DNA of 64,000 nt, from the NCBI RefSeq assembly GCF_014495845.1, contig NZ_CP061080.1, positions 2,965,001 through 3,029,000 of the forward strand. Direction: 5' to 3'. This stretch comes from Aquibium microcysteis (GTDB taxonomy: Bacteria > Pseudomonadota > Alphaproteobacteria > Rhizobiales > Rhizobiaceae). The notes under the pieces are model-generated. The model ran no database searches and had not been told where the DNA came from. It saw only the letters and a program-made list of their open reading frames with translations. The stretch's first letter is position 1, and each line of letters starts with the position of its first letter. Below, piece after piece: positions 24,512 to 33,719 of this stretch. Made by a program: the position numbers and the translations under genes.

Positions 24512-26944
24512 ATGAGCAATCACGGACAGATCGTCATCCTGAAGATCCTGAACGGCGTGCAGAACGGCGTCGAGGTCGCGCTCGAAGATGGCGAGTACGT
24601 CATCGGGTCGGGAGCGGACGACGATCTGCAGATCACGGACGTCGCCCTCAAGCCCGCGCATGCCAGGCTGCGAATCGCCGGGGGCACGATCTCGATCGCG
24701 GCGGCCGCCGGCGCCGTGACGACCTCGACCGGTCTGGCGATCGACGCCGGCAGCGCGACCTGGCACGACATCGACCAGCTCGAGGTGGTCACGGTCGCGA
24801 CGACACGGTTCGCCGTCGCCAAGGCCAGCGCGAACTGGAACCAGCTCCTGTCGTCCGCATCCGTGGACAAGCCCGCTGCCGCGGCGCCGCGGACCCCCGG
24901 AAAGGCAGAGAAAGGCGCCATCCGCTACGGCGTTCCGGTCGCCGTGCTCGTGCTGCTCCTCGTCTTCGGCGCGGTCGCGCTGTCGGGCGGCGGTTCGACG
25001 CTGTCGGGCCTCGTCTCGAAGTCCGGGCCGCCGGATGTCGAGGTGGTGCGCGCAGCGGTCGACCGTTTCCCCTTCGCCGCAGACGTCGTCGTGGAGGAAG
25101 AGGTCGACGGGACGATCAATGCGCGTGGCTACGTGGACACGCTCGTGGAGCGTCGGGCGATCAGCGAAGCCGTGCGCGAGACGGATGTTCCCGTCAGGCT
25201 TCGTCTCTGGGCGCGCGACGTCCTCGAGAACGAACTCTCGGCGCTGGTCGCCGCACGCGGCCTGCCCCTGACCGTGGCGATCGAGCGCGACGGCACCGTC
25301 ATCCTGAAGGGCACGGTGCTCGAAAAGGAGAAGGTCGACGAGGTGTCGACGCTGATCGCCGAGCAGGTTGTGGGGGTCTCCGCCGTCCGCTCCGAGGTCC
25401 GCACCGCAGAGACTTTCCTCGAGGAAACGCTCGCGCTGGCGGCGCGGTCCAAGATCCTCGACGGCGTCCTGTTCCGGCTGACCTCCGCGCCCGGCGGAGG
25501 CCAGCTCATCGAGGCGACCGGCGCCGTCCGCAACGATCAGGTGGATGCCTGGCTCGGTTTCCTGAAGTCCTACGCGGCAGGAATCGCCCGATCGATGGCG
25601 CTGCGGTCCTACGTGGGGATCGAAGGCCGCACGGTCGTGATCGACGGCAGCGCGCCGCAGGAGCAGGCAGCCGCCGGCCCGGCCGACCGGACGCCGATCA
25701 TTCTTGCGAGCGACGAACTCGCGGCCGGGACGCCTGGCCGGTCCATCCCGCTCGACCTCCTGCTCAGCAACCAGACCAGCTACGAGACGCTCGTCGACGC
25801 GGTCGCTCCGGGCGCCCGTGCCGAGCCGGAGACCGCCGACGCCGGGCAGGCGACGACGCCCGGGGGCGAGGCCGCGGCCCAGGACCCGCCTGGCGGGACG
25901 GCGGGAGAACAGGACGCTTCCGCTGCGGGAGCTCCGCCAACGACGCCCGACGCCTCCGCGGCGGCAGATGCCGCAGCCGGTCCCGACGACGGCGCCAGGC
26001 CGTCGCCCGGCGGCGAAGTCGGTGCCGCGGACGACCGGCCCGCCGCCGATACGCTCTCGCTCGACGTCGCCCTCAGGCGGGCAGGCGACCTGCGGCAGGT
26101 CGCGAGCGCGGCGCCGTCGGTTTCCATCCTCCCTGCCCCGGAACCGGTCGTGCGCGTGCCGGACGTGCTCGTCGACGGAGCCGATGCGGACGCACCGGCC
26201 GTATCCGCGGCCGATGCGACGCCACGCGACGACGCGCCGGTGACGACGCATTTCGATCAGGGTGAAACGCAGCAGGCGTTCCGGGAACTCAACGAGGCCA
26301 CCGGCGCGATGCTCGAGATGAAGGACGAGGACCGCCTGAAGGAGGCGCTCGGCGATGAACGCGGCGCCGATCTCGAACAGGCGTTCCGCCGCATCAACAT
26401 CCGTGTCTCCGAGGCCGCCGCCGCCCCGCTTCCAGCCGAACGTTCGATCGAGCTCGGCGACAAGGCCTGCTGGCCCGGCTCCCGTCTCTCCATCGAGATG
26501 CTGCCGACGCTGGTGTTCTGGCTCGACCTGCTCAGCGTCTCGAACCAGATCGCGATGAAGGATCTGGTCGATGCCAAGCGCGGGCTGGTGCTGGAGGCCG
26601 GACTTTCGCCGACGCGCGTGCGTGACTGCCTGATGCGCACCGGCAGCCCGGCGATGATGGCGCTCGCCGAGGACTCGATCTATCTCAACGAGGCGCGCCG
26701 AAACCCGAAGTTCATCCAGTTCCTGCTGCGCGAGGATGAAAGCTACGATCTCGCGATCGTGGGTGCCAAGACCAGCGGCGAGCGTTATCTGCAGGTCGAA
26801 GGCGGCGAGACGCTCGAGGAAGGCGCCTCGCCCTCCATCGAGAGCCGCATCTCGAGCATTGGCGAACTGGGCGTGCTGGTTCGCGTCCCGAAGGGCTACA
26901 TGGCCCGCGTTTATCCCGATGGCATGCCATGGCACTTGAAGTAA
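24512..26944 (+). CDS. sctD: T3SS inner-membrane ring protein SctD, C-terminally extended
   Basis: Outer component of the inner-membrane ring. Residues 1-105 are a FHA-like cytoplasmic domain (EYVIGSGADDDLQITDVALK, then PAHARLRI). One membrane helix lies at ~140-160 (VAVLVLLLVFGAVALSGGG). BON/ring-building modules follow to ~420 (VEEEVDGTINARGYVDTLVE; VAIERDGTVILKGTV). So far this is a normal SctD of ~420 residues. It is then extended by an Ala/Asp/Pro-rich linker (~435-580) and a further periplasmic domain (~585-810) with two cysteines (ACWPGSRL, VRDCLMRT). The total of 810 residues is about twice the usual length. The ATG at 24512 precedes the FHA domain directly. Confidence 0.82.
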   Translation: MSNHGQIVILKILNGVQNGVEVALEDGEYVIGSGADDDLQITDVALKPAHARLRIAGGTISIAAAAGAVTTSTGLAIDAGSATWHDIDQLEVVTVATTRFAVAKASANWNQLLSSASVDKPAAAAPRTPGKAEKGAIRYGVPVAVLVLLLVFGAVALSGGGSTLSGLVSKSGPPDVEVVRAAVDRFPFAADVVVEEEVDGTINARGYVDTLVERRAISEAVRETDVPVRLRLWARDVLENELSALVAARGLPLTVAIERDGTVILKGTVLEKEKVDEVSTLIAEQVVGVSAVRSEVRTAETFLEETLALAARSKILDGVLFRLTSAPGGGQLIEATGAVRNDQVDAWLGFLKSYAAGIARSMALRSYVGIEGRTVVIDGSAPQEQAAAGPADRTPIILASDELAAGTPGRSIPLDLLLSNQTSYETLVDAVAPGARAEPETADAGQATTPGGEAAAQDPPGGTAGEQDASAAGAPPTTPDASAAADAAAGPDDGARPSPGGEVGAADDRPAADTLSLDVALRRAGDLRQVASAAPSVSILPAPEPVVRVPDVLVDGADADAPAVSAADATPRDDAPVTTHFDQGETQQAFRELNEATGAMLEMKDEDRLKEALGDERGADLEQAFRRINIRVSEAAAAPLPAERSIELGDKACWPGSRLSIEMLPTLVFWLDLLSVSNQIAMKDLVDAKRGLVLEAGLSPTRVRDCLMRTGSPAMMALAEDSIYLNEARRNPKFIQFLLREDESYDLAIVGAKTSGERYLQVEGGETLEEGASPSIESRISSIGELGVLVRVPKGYMARVYPDGMPWHLK

Positions 26945-27030
26945 CCGGCGCAGGAAACGACACCGGCGAGCCCCCCGACGGGGACCTGTCCCGGGCGCGG
27001 CAGTCACCACAACCGAGGAACGGAATTCAC

Positions 27031-27693
27031 ATGCTTGCAGTCGTGGAGCCGATATCGAGGTCGCGGCTTGAGGACGGCGCGGGCGTGTGGGAGCGTGGCG
27101 CCCTGCCGCTTCGCGATAGCGACATCGAGCGAATCGGCCGTGCCGCGCTGACGAGCTTCTTCTGGACGCCGCTCGGTACCTGCGCGGCACCGATGGCCGA
27201 CCTGATCGCCTCCCTGCAGCCGGAGGGTGGGGCAGGGTTCGGCCTGCCGATCGATCCGCTCGACGGTGATCAGCCGTCGACCGAACACATCTACGCCGGC
27301 GCATGCCGGCATTTCGGCCTCGGTCTTCGTCCCGCCGCAGCCTTCGGTTTCCTCACGTGCTACAGCGGCGGCAAGGCGCGACCGCCCGAACGGCCGCATC
27401 TGCCCTCGGTCTTCGGCCTCGCGGTCATCGCGGCGCACGAGAACCGGCCGGAGCTCGCGATCGAGCTCGGCTACTGGCTCATCGACCAGGGCTTCGACCA
27501 CCCGCGCGTCTCGCTGCTGATCGGCACCTGCGCACTGAATGGCGGCGAGATCGCCGAAGCCCGCCGCGCCCTGACCACGGTGGCGAGGCGGGCGCGCGGC
27601 AATCCGAACTACCGGGAGGACCAGCACACCGCGCAGCGGCTCCTGATCGGCATCCAGTTCGGCGTCACGCCGAACGCGCCGGAACGCGAGTGA
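27031..27693 (+). CDS. Unknown helical protein downstream of sctD
   Basis: A 220-residue soluble protein. The second half looks like TPR helices (LAVIAAHENRPELAIELGYW, LLIGTCALNGGEIAEARRAL). The LGLRPAAAFGFLT segment is similar in style to the PAAALGL block of the SycD-like proteins here. I take ATG 27031 with GAGGAA upstream; an earlier ATG (26929) would overlap sctD. Likely a type III chaperone or accessory protein by position; no family is certain. Confidence 0.6.
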   Translation: MLAVVEPISRSRLEDGAGVWERGALPLRDSDIERIGRAALTSFFWTPLGTCAAPMADLIASLQPEGGAGFGLPIDPLDGDQPSTEHIYAGACRHFGLGLRPAAAFGFLTCYSGGKARPPERPHLPSVFGLAVIAAHENRPELAIELGYWLIDQGFDHPRVSLLIGTCALNGGEIAEARRALTTVARRARGNPNYREDQHTAQRLLIGIQFGVTPNAPERE

Positions 27694-27833
27694 CGGTTTC
27701 CGTGCAGAGAACGGGGTTCCGCACCGATCGCCACCGGGTCCGCGCTTCGACGGCCCTCGTCGCAGGAGCCCACCCGGCGTCCGCGCTGATCGCGCCGGCC
27801 CCGGGGCCGACCGAGCGGATGCGGCGGCCATGA
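27690..27833 (+). CDS. Possible 47-residue overlapping gene
   Basis: A GTG at 27690 overlaps the previous stop (GTGA), and the TGA at 27831-27833 overlaps the next ATG (ATGA), so the frame exactly bridges two genes with coupled junctions. The product is Arg/Ala/Pro-rich with no motif. It may be real, or just a spacer frame in GC-rich DNA. Confidence 0.25.
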   Translation: MTVSVQRTGFRTDRHRVRASTALVAGAHPASALIAPAPGPTERMRRP

Positions 27834-28222
27834 GGGACGTTCGGCAGGCACTGGAGACGCTGAAGGATCTCACGGGCCTCCAGCAGCTGGCGTTCGACGC
27901 CGGAGGCCGGGCGGAGATCGTCGTCCAGGATTCCCTGTCCGTCTATCTGGTGAGGATCTCAGAGACGGTCATGGAAATCGCCGCGCATGTCGCAACCGAC
28001 CGGCGACAGCCGACGGATGGCGGGCTGCGCGACCTTCTGCGCGCCAATGCGGATGCCGGCCTCGCGGACGCAAGATTCGCGCTGGACTCCGCGGGCGTCC
28101 CATTCCTCTGCCAGCGCGTCGACGTGGCGGCCCTGGAGCCAGACGATCTCGACCGAATCCTTCTCGACTTCATCAGACGGGTGACGCGGCTGCGCCAGGG
28201 AGGACCGGGCAAGGCTTCCTGA
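27830..28222 (+). CDS. CesT-family-like T3SS chaperone at end of sctD operon
   Basis: A 130-residue protein with class I chaperone layout: first helix (VRQALETLKDLTGLQQLAF), strand pairs (EIVVQDSLSVYLVRISETVM, EIAAHV), a central helix (LRDLLRANADAGLADARFAL) and a final helix (LDRILLDFIRRVTRL). The LLRANAD block followed by a strand resembles the corresponding region of the proteins at 21236 and 38149. It faces the convergent sctU gene, 37 bases away. Its client is not evident; no effector gene is adjacent. Confidence 0.68.
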   Translation: MRDVRQALETLKDLTGLQQLAFDAGGRAEIVVQDSLSVYLVRISETVMEIAAHVATDRRQPTDGGLRDLLRANADAGLADARFALDSAGVPFLCQRVDVAALEPDDLDRILLDFIRRVTRLRQGGPGKAS

Positions 28223-28259
28223 CAATACGGTCGACCGTGCCGGCAGGCGCTGCTTCCGG

Positions 28260-29384
28260 CTATGGCGCGCGGTGGTCGCCCGCTTCCATGTCGATGACCC
28301 CGTGCGACAGCGGTCCGCGGTAGAGCACGTCGCGGTTGCTGGCCACCCAGGCCAGAATCTCGGCAACCACCTCGAAGGTCTCGTCGGGAATGTACTGGCC
28401 GGGCTCCGTGTCGGCGAAGAGATTGCGCGCGAGCGGCACGTTGCGGAAGATCGGAACGCCTTCTTCCTCCGCCGCGGCGCGGATAGCCACCGCATTGAGG
28501 TCGCGGCCCTTGGCCACCACCATCGGCAGGGGCATCGTGTCTTCGGAGAAGCGGATCGCCACCGCGAGATGCGTCGGGTTGATGACGACGGCCGTCGACT
28601 TGCGCGCCTGCCCGACCTGGTCGGACATGATCAGCTCGAAGGCGAACTGCTTGCGCTGCCCCTTCACGACGGGGTCGCCCTCGCTCTCCTTGTATTCCCG
28701 CTTGACCTCCTCCTTCGTCATCATCAGCCCCTTGATGAAGCTGTGCCTCTGGTAGGCGAAATCGGCCACCGCCACGATCACGAAGGCGAGGCCGCTCAGC
28801 GCGAAGGTCAGCATCAGCATGCTCACCGTCACCTGCAGCAGGCAGTTCATGCCGCAATAGACAGAGGTGATGAACGCGCCGATCGCCCGTTCCATGACGA
28901 TGTAGAGAAGAATGCTCAGGAAGACGATCTTGATGATCGACTTGAGGATCTCGACGAGCTGCTTCATCGAGAAGATGCGCTTGAAGCCGCTGGCCGGCGA
29001 GACCTTGTCCAGCTTCGGCATCAGGTTCTCCAGCGAGAACACGGTGCCGAACTGGATGTAGTTGGCCGCGATGCCCATCAGGATGCAGACCCCGAGCACC
29101 GGCAGGTGGATGCCCGCGCCGATGTCGTAGATCACCGCCATCGAGGAGATCAGCGCCGTCTTGTCGCCGGAACCGGTCTGGGCTGCGAACATCGCGGCGA
29201 GGTCGAGCATCTGCACCAGACTGGCGTAGATCCACGATCCGAGCATCCATATGACGGCGATCACGCCGAACAGCGACAGCGTGGTGACCAGTTCCTGCGA
29301 ACGTGCCACCTGGCCCTTCTGCCGCGCGTCGCGAAGCTTCTTGAGCGTCGGCTGTTCGGTCTTTTCGCCGGACGACTGGCTCAC
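28260..29384 (-). CDS. sctU: T3SS export switch protein SctU
   Basis: Inner-membrane export-apparatus protein that controls substrate switching by self-cleavage. The 374 residues have the FlhB/YscU plan: a short cytoplasmic start (GEKTEQPTLKKLRDARQKGQ), four membrane segments (~35-60, ~85-110, ~145-172, ~183-210), and a cytoplasmic domain with the autocleavage motif N269-P-T-H (VVINPTHLAVAIRF). All residues needed for cleavage are present. Its ATG overlaps the end of sctT (ATGA). It is the last gene of the sctI-U operon. Confidence 0.95.
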   Translation of the reverse strand: MSQSSGEKTEQPTLKKLRDARQKGQVARSQELVTTLSLFGVIAVIWMLGSWIYASLVQMLDLAAMFAAQTGSGDKTALISSMAVIYDIGAGIHLPVLGVCILMGIAANYIQFGTVFSLENLMPKLDKVSPASGFKRIFSMKQLVEILKSIIKIVFLSILLYIVMERAIGAFITSVYCGMNCLLQVTVSMLMLTFALSGLAFVIVAVADFAYQRHSFIKGLMMTKEEVKREYKESEGDPVVKGQRKQFAFELIMSDQVGQARKSTAVVINPTHLAVAIRFSEDTMPLPMVVAKGRDLNAVAIRAAAEEEGVPIFRNVPLARNLFADTEPGQYIPDETFEVVAEILAWVASNRDVLYRGPLSHGVIDMEAGDHRAP

Positions 29385-30241
29385 GGCCGCGGCTCCCCGT
29401 CCGAAGGTGGCGGCAGGCGGTCGACCGCGTCCGAGCCGAATTCCAGCATGGCGTAGAAGCGGTCGAGCAGCGACCGGAAGCTCTCCGATTCGCGGCCCGC
29501 CACGTCGAACATGGTCGAGAAGTAGAAGATCAGGATCAGGATCGCGATCGCGCTCTTGATCGGCATCGCCAGGATGAAGACCTGGATCTGCGGGGCGAAG
29601 CGGCTGACGATCGCCAGGCCGAACTCCGCCAGGAACATCAGGGCGATGATCGGTGCGGCGAGAACGAACATCAGCCGCATGCCGCTGTCCATCACCCCGA
29701 GGAAGAACGACGGCACCGCTTCCGAGACGATCGGCAGCCCGCGCGTCACCGGCCAGACCTGGAACGACGAATAGAGCAGGTCCACGACCAGCAGGAAGCC
29801 GCCGATGGCGAAGAAATAGGTCAGGAAGGCCTGGCTGAAGAGGTTGCCAAGCGGCGACGTCTCATGCCCCTGCAGCGGGTCGATCGAGGAGGCGATCGCC
29901 GCGCCGCGCTGGTTGTCGATGAAGGCGCCCGCCGCCTGCACCGCCCAGAACAGCCAGGCGATCAGGAAGCCGATCAGGAAGCCGACCGCGTACTCCTTGG
30001 CAAAGAGCGCCGCGAAGGTCGCCACGCCCGGGTCGAACCCCTGCGCGAAGGCCGCGTTCAGCGGCACGAGCGGCGCCACCAGCACCAGCACGGCCGCCGT
30101 CCGCGCCAGCCGCGGCACGGCCGAGGGCGACAGGATCTGCGAGGCCGCCAGGAAGGCGTAGGTCCGTCCCATGCTGAGCAGCAGCGACAGGAGCAGCGGC
30201 TTGTACTGCCCCAGAAGCTCCATGAGGACGGCCGTGTTCAT
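29381..30241 (-). CDS. sctT: T3SS export gate protein SctT
   Basis: Polytopic inner-membrane protein (FliR/YscT family), part of the SctR-S-T export gate. It has 286 residues with about six hydrophobic segments, and family-type stretches such as YAVGFLIGFLIAWLFWAVQA and GAFIDNQRGAA. It lies 6 bases after sctS and overlaps sctU by four bases. Length and order are standard. Confidence 0.93.
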   Translation of the reverse strand: MNTAVLMELLGQYKPLLLSLLLSMGRTYAFLAASQILSPSAVPRLARTAAVLVLVAPLVPLNAAFAQGFDPGVATFAALFAKEYAVGFLIGFLIAWLFWAVQAAGAFIDNQRGAAIASSIDPLQGHETSPLGNLFSQAFLTYFFAIGGFLLVVDLLYSSFQVWPVTRGLPIVSEAVPSFFLGVMDSGMRLMFVLAAPIIALMFLAEFGLAIVSRFAPQIQVFILAMPIKSAIAILILIFYFSTMFDVAGRESESFRSLLDRFYAMLEFGSDAVDRLPPPSDGEPRP

Positions 30242-30247
30242 GGCGGC

Positions 30248-30517
30248 TCAGCGCACCAGCTTGGGAAAGTCGTTGAAGATGCCTTCCGTGTAGTTCAGCA
30301 TCTCCGAGCCCAGGATCCCGGCCATGGCCGAGATCGTGATCGCCACCGCGATGAGCTTGATGGCGAAAGGCAGCGTCTGCTCCTGGATCTGCGTCAGCGC
30401 CTGCAGCAGCGACACGACGATGCCGACGATCGACGCGACGATGATCGGCGGCATCGAGAGCAGCATGACGAGCATCATGCTCTGCGTCACGTAGTGAAGG
30501 GTGTCTTCAGCGCTCAT
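30248..30517 (-). CDS. sctS: T3SS export gate protein SctS
   Basis: Small export-gate protein (FliQ/YscS family), 89 residues with two membrane helices (SMMLVMLLSMPPIIVASIVG, LIAVAITISAMAGIL). Between them is the conserved loop VVSLLQALTQIQEQTLPFAI, the hallmark of the family. It is separated from sctR by 45 bases. Confidence 0.94.
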   Translation of the reverse strand: MSAEDTLHYVTQSMMLVMLLSMPPIIVASIVGIVVSLLQALTQIQEQTLPFAIKLIAVAITISAMAGILGSEMLNYTEGIFNDFPKLVR

Positions 30518-30562
30518 GGCCGCGCCTCCCTGCTTGCCGGACGGACCCGGACCGAACCGCGT

Positions 30563-31204
30563 TCATGCATAGGACCCCACCAGGCCGAGGATCAGGCGCG
30601 ACCAGCCGTCGACCATCACGAAGAGGAAGAGCTTGAAGGGCAGCGAGATGGTCAGCGGTGACACCATCATCATGCCCATGGCGAGCAGGATGTTCGAGAC
30701 GATCAGGTCGATGGCGATGAAGGGCAGGTAGAGCAGGAACCCGATCTCGAACGCCTCGCGCAGCTGGCTGACGGTGAAGGCCGGCAGCACCACCGCCAGC
30801 GAGTCCGGCGTCAGGGTCGCGCGCACCTCCGGGGGCCAGAGCTGCGAGGCCGCCTCCAGGAAGAACGTCTTCTCGCGCATGTCGGCATGCTTGTTCAGGA
30901 ACTCGATCAGCGGCCCCTTGGCGGCGTTGAAGGTGGTGGTGATGTTCGCCACCGAATCGAACCGGTAGTCGCCGTTCGAGAGGATCTGCAGGGTTTCGTA
31001 GAAGACCGGCGTCATGATGTAGCCGGACAGGATGATGGCGAGCGCGTTGAGCGCCGAGTTCGGTGGAATCTGCTGCACGCCGAGCGCGTTGCGCAAAAGC
31101 AGGAAGACCACCGACAGCTTGATGTAGGCGGTGGCCACGATCGCGATGAACGGAACCAGCGCCGCGATCGCGAGGATCAGGATGAGATTGAGCGGATCGA
31201 TCAT
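30563..31204 (-). CDS. sctR: T3SS export gate protein SctR
   Basis: Export-gate core protein (FliP/YscR family), 213 residues. Conserved elements include the N-terminal membrane helix, YIKLSVVFLLLRNALGVQQI with PPN after it, the periplasmic region, FEIGFLLYLPFIAIDLIVSN with ILLAMGMMM, and the LPFKLFLFVMVDGW segment near the end. No cleavable FliP-type signal is evident, as in non-flagellar members. A gap of 82 bases separates it from sctQ. Confidence 0.95.
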   Translation of the reverse strand: MIDPLNLILILAIAALVPFIAIVATAYIKLSVVFLLLRNALGVQQIPPNSALNALAIILSGYIMTPVFYETLQILSNGDYRFDSVANITTTFNAAKGPLIEFLNKHADMREKTFFLEAASQLWPPEVRATLTPDSLAVVLPAFTVSQLREAFEIGFLLYLPFIAIDLIVSNILLAMGMMMVSPLTISLPFKLFLFVMVDGWSRLILGLVGSYA

Positions 31205-31286
31205 CTTCGGACCGGGTCAGTTTGCGCGGCTCCGCCGCCCTTTTCGGGAGCGCGGGTGCCTGGCGGCACCCCGCGCCTCGCTCTCG

Positions 31287-32414
31287 TCAGCTGCCGTCGC
31301 CACCGGCGTTCGACCAGGGTCCGATCGCCGAGAGCCGTACGGCGAACCGGTCGTCGATCCGCACGAGATCGCCGCGGGCCATCTGCCGGCCGCCGATCCG
31401 GACGGTCACCGGCAGGCCGGCCGCGACGTCGGCGAGACCGATGTCCACCAGCGCACCAGGGGTCCATGTGGCCAGCTGCCCGATCGGAACCTCCGACGTG
31501 GCGAGTTCGAAAGCCACCGCGACCGGCAGCCCGGCCGGATCCGGCATGGCCGTTTCGCCCGCCCGGCCGCCCGCGCCGCTCATTCCGTCCCTTGCACCCG
31601 AAGGGTTCTGGTCGCCGTCCATCCCGATCTCCGTGATCATCCAGCCGTCCTGCATGCGTTCGATGTGGAAGCGGCGGCGCATGGCGCAGAGCATGAGGCT
31701 CCGCCGAGGCGATCCGTCGAGCAGGATCGCGTCGCCTATCTCCAGGCTCGCGACCTCGCCGGCCGACAGCACCGCCTCGGCGAGCCGCACGGAGAACGGC
31801 ACCCGCACCGCTTCCGCCAGCGGCGAGACCCGCGCCAGCGCCAGGATGCCATCGATCCCGCCCAGGCTCGCCAGTGCGCCGGGCGCACCGCAGAGCCGCA
31901 GCGCCACCTCCCCCGCGAACAAGCCGCCGATCCGGACCACGACGTCGATCGCACCGGCCGGCGGGACGTCCGTTGCGGCTTCGATCGCGGGTGGCTTCAT
32001 TCCGGTCTTCGCCAGCCTGTCGGCCACAATCGCCAGCGCGCTTGCCTCGAGCGCCGTGCCGAGATGGGCGGGCAGGTCGTCGAGGTTTTCGGCCCGCAGG
32101 TCGGCCCCGTGACTTTCGAGGAACGGGAACGTCTGCAGCGATACGAGGACCGTGCGTCCACTGGTCGCGTCGAGCCATTTCAGCGCGTGGCGGAAGCGGC
32201 GGCCCGACGACGCAGGCTGGCGGCGGAACGCCACCGTCAGCCCGGCGACCCTCAGCTCGGTCCCCTCGGCAGAAACGAGCGCGTTCCACGTCTCGATCTG
32301 GCTTGCACGCAACGCCAGGCGCGGCAGGGCCGCCGCCGCCGGTGCGGCCGGCGCCTGGCCGGCGCCGATGCCGGTCCTCTGGGCACTTCCGGCGATGGTG
32401 GCGAGGTCGTTCAT
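31287..32414 (-). CDS. sctQ: T3SS sorting-platform C-ring protein SctQ
   Basis: Cytoplasmic sorting-platform protein (YscQ/FliN-FliM family), 375 residues. The C-terminal ~75 residues are a SpoA domain (VAFELATSEVPIGQLATWTP, then VTVRIGGRQMARGDLVRIDD). The N-terminal two thirds is the divergent, less conserved part typical of single-chain SctQ. Its ATG overlaps the sctP stop. An internal start that makes a separate C-terminal fragment, known for YscQ, cannot be judged here. Confidence 0.88.
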   Translation of the reverse strand: MNDLATIAGSAQRTGIGAGQAPAAPAAAALPRLALRASQIETWNALVSAEGTELRVAGLTVAFRRQPASSGRRFRHALKWLDATSGRTVLVSLQTFPFLESHGADLRAENLDDLPAHLGTALEASALAIVADRLAKTGMKPPAIEAATDVPPAGAIDVVVRIGGLFAGEVALRLCGAPGALASLGGIDGILALARVSPLAEAVRVPFSVRLAEAVLSAGEVASLEIGDAILLDGSPRRSLMLCAMRRRFHIERMQDGWMITEIGMDGDQNPSGARDGMSGAGGRAGETAMPDPAGLPVAVAFELATSEVPIGQLATWTPGALVDIGLADVAAGLPVTVRIGGRQMARGDLVRIDDRFAVRLSAIGPWSNAGGDGS

Positions 32415-33220
32415 CGTCTTGAAAACAGCGCGCTGAGGCCGGTCGGCGCGGCGGCATCGGCCATCGTTTCGGACTCGTCTTCCCCGCCCGAGCCGACGGG
32501 AAGCCCCGACACTTCGATCGTCCGGCGCGGAAAGCGCGTCGCGAGCGTCGTCGCGAGCTGCCCGGCGAGCGTCGCGAGCGTCTCGCGATCCAGCATGTCC
32601 TCGGCGAAACGGAGATTGACGGACAGCACGTCGCCGTCGCCCTGCACGACGATCGATTTCAGCGCGAGCGCGGGATCGTCGAGCGTCACCGACAGGCGGA
32701 AGCCGCCGTCGCCCGAGCCGATCAGGTTCACCCGCAGCTGCGCGTCGATCTGGTCGCCGATCCTGCGCGCCAGGCTCTCGATGCGCTGGGCGAGATCCGC
32801 GGACGGCGACTGTGCCAGATCGGCGCTGCGGCCGCCGGACGCGGCACTCTCGGGACCGGCGCGCGCGAGCAGCACCGGCAGGCCGGCCTCTTCCTCGGCA
32901 TTGCCGCGGTCGGATCGTCCGTTCCGCCGGCCCGCGTCGGTGATCGCGGCGCGTCCCTCGGAAGGGGCCTCTCCCGCTCCCGGCCGGGCGTCAGGCGCGC
33001 TGCGTGCCTCGTTCGCCCGCAGTGCCTGCGCAAAGGCCTTCTCGCGGCTCTGCAGATGGTCCCGCCCCTTCGCCGATCCCTCGCGGAAGGGCGTTCCGCC
33101 CGTGCCGAATCGGCCCGACAGATCGCGTCCCTTGCGGTTGTCCTCCCGTGCAGGCTCGTGGTCCGAAGGCCGGCCCTGCCGGTTCGGCGGCATCGGGTCG
33201 GTGCGTTCAATGCCTGCCAT
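32411..33220 (-). CDS. sctP: T3SS needle-length regulator SctP
   Basis: Probable ruler and substrate-switch protein (YscP/FliK type). The 269 residues begin with ~120 disordered, Arg/Gly/Pro-rich residues. A C-terminal domain (~140-235) follows, with the T3S4-like pattern AQLRVNLIGSGDGGFRLSVT and DDPALALKSIVVQGDGDVLS. The place between sctO and sctQ is exactly that of yscP, which supports the call more than sequence does, as this family is poorly conserved. The start at 33220 overlaps the sctO end by 14 bases. Confidence 0.82.
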   Translation of the reverse strand: MAGIERTDPMPPNRQGRPSDHEPAREDNRKGRDLSGRFGTGGTPFREGSAKGRDHLQSREKAFAQALRANEARSAPDARPGAGEAPSEGRAAITDAGRRNGRSDRGNAEEEAGLPVLLARAGPESAASGGRSADLAQSPSADLAQRIESLARRIGDQIDAQLRVNLIGSGDGGFRLSVTLDDPALALKSIVVQGDGDVLSVNLRFAEDMLDRETLATLAGQLATTLATRFPRRTIEVSGLPVGSGGEDESETMADAAAPTGLSALFSRR

Positions 33221-33719
33221 CGCGTTTCTCCTCTGCGACGATGCGGCTGCGGGGACGGGCGAACAGATCCTCGACTTCGGCTTCCTCCTTCGTGGTCGCC
33301 GCGAGCAGGATCTCGCGCGACAGGTCGGCGAGCAGGCCGTCATACTTCTCGCGGTCCATCTGCGCCGCGCGATAGGCCTCGGCGGCCTCGCGCGTCTGCT
33401 TGCGCAGCGCGACCAGCGCGTGCTCCGCACGGGCCTTGCGGTCGGCGATCTTCTGGTGGTCGGCCTCCAGCAGCTTGGCCCGGTGCTTGACCAGATCGAT
33501 CTCGACGAGATCGATGGTCTTGCCGATCACCGCGCGATAGAGCGCGTCGATGCGGTCCGGCAGGGTCGCGGCACTTTCGGCCAGCTCCCGCGTCAGCCGC
33601 TCCACCTTCTGCTCGCCCTCCAGTTCGGCGCGGCGCGCCTTCTGCAGGTCTTCGAGCGCCTTCTGCTCCCGCAGCGACTTGACCTTCGCCAGCGTCCTGT
33701 ATTGCCGCAGCGCGCTCAT
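33207..33719 (-). CDS. sctO: T3SS stalk protein SctO
   Basis: Central stalk protein (YscO/FliJ-like) that links the ATPase to the export gate. Its 170 residues form a two-helix charged coiled coil ([40 protein letters not shown]) with no signal or membrane segment. It lies between sctN and sctP, and its ATG overlaps the sctN stop (ATGA). Confidence 0.87.
   Translation of the reverse strand: MSALRQYRTLAKVKSLREQKALEDLQKARRAELEGEQKVERLTRELAESAATLPDRIDALYRAVIGKTIDLVEIDLVKHRAKLLEADHQKIADRKARAEHALVALRKQTREAAEAYRAAQMDREKYDGLLADLSREILLAATTKEEAEVEDLFARPRSRIVAEEKRDGRH

Noticed and set aside
27830..28222. An effector or regulator gene beside sctU
   Set aside because: Size and helix-strand pattern fit a CesT-type chaperone better, and there is no effector-like domain.
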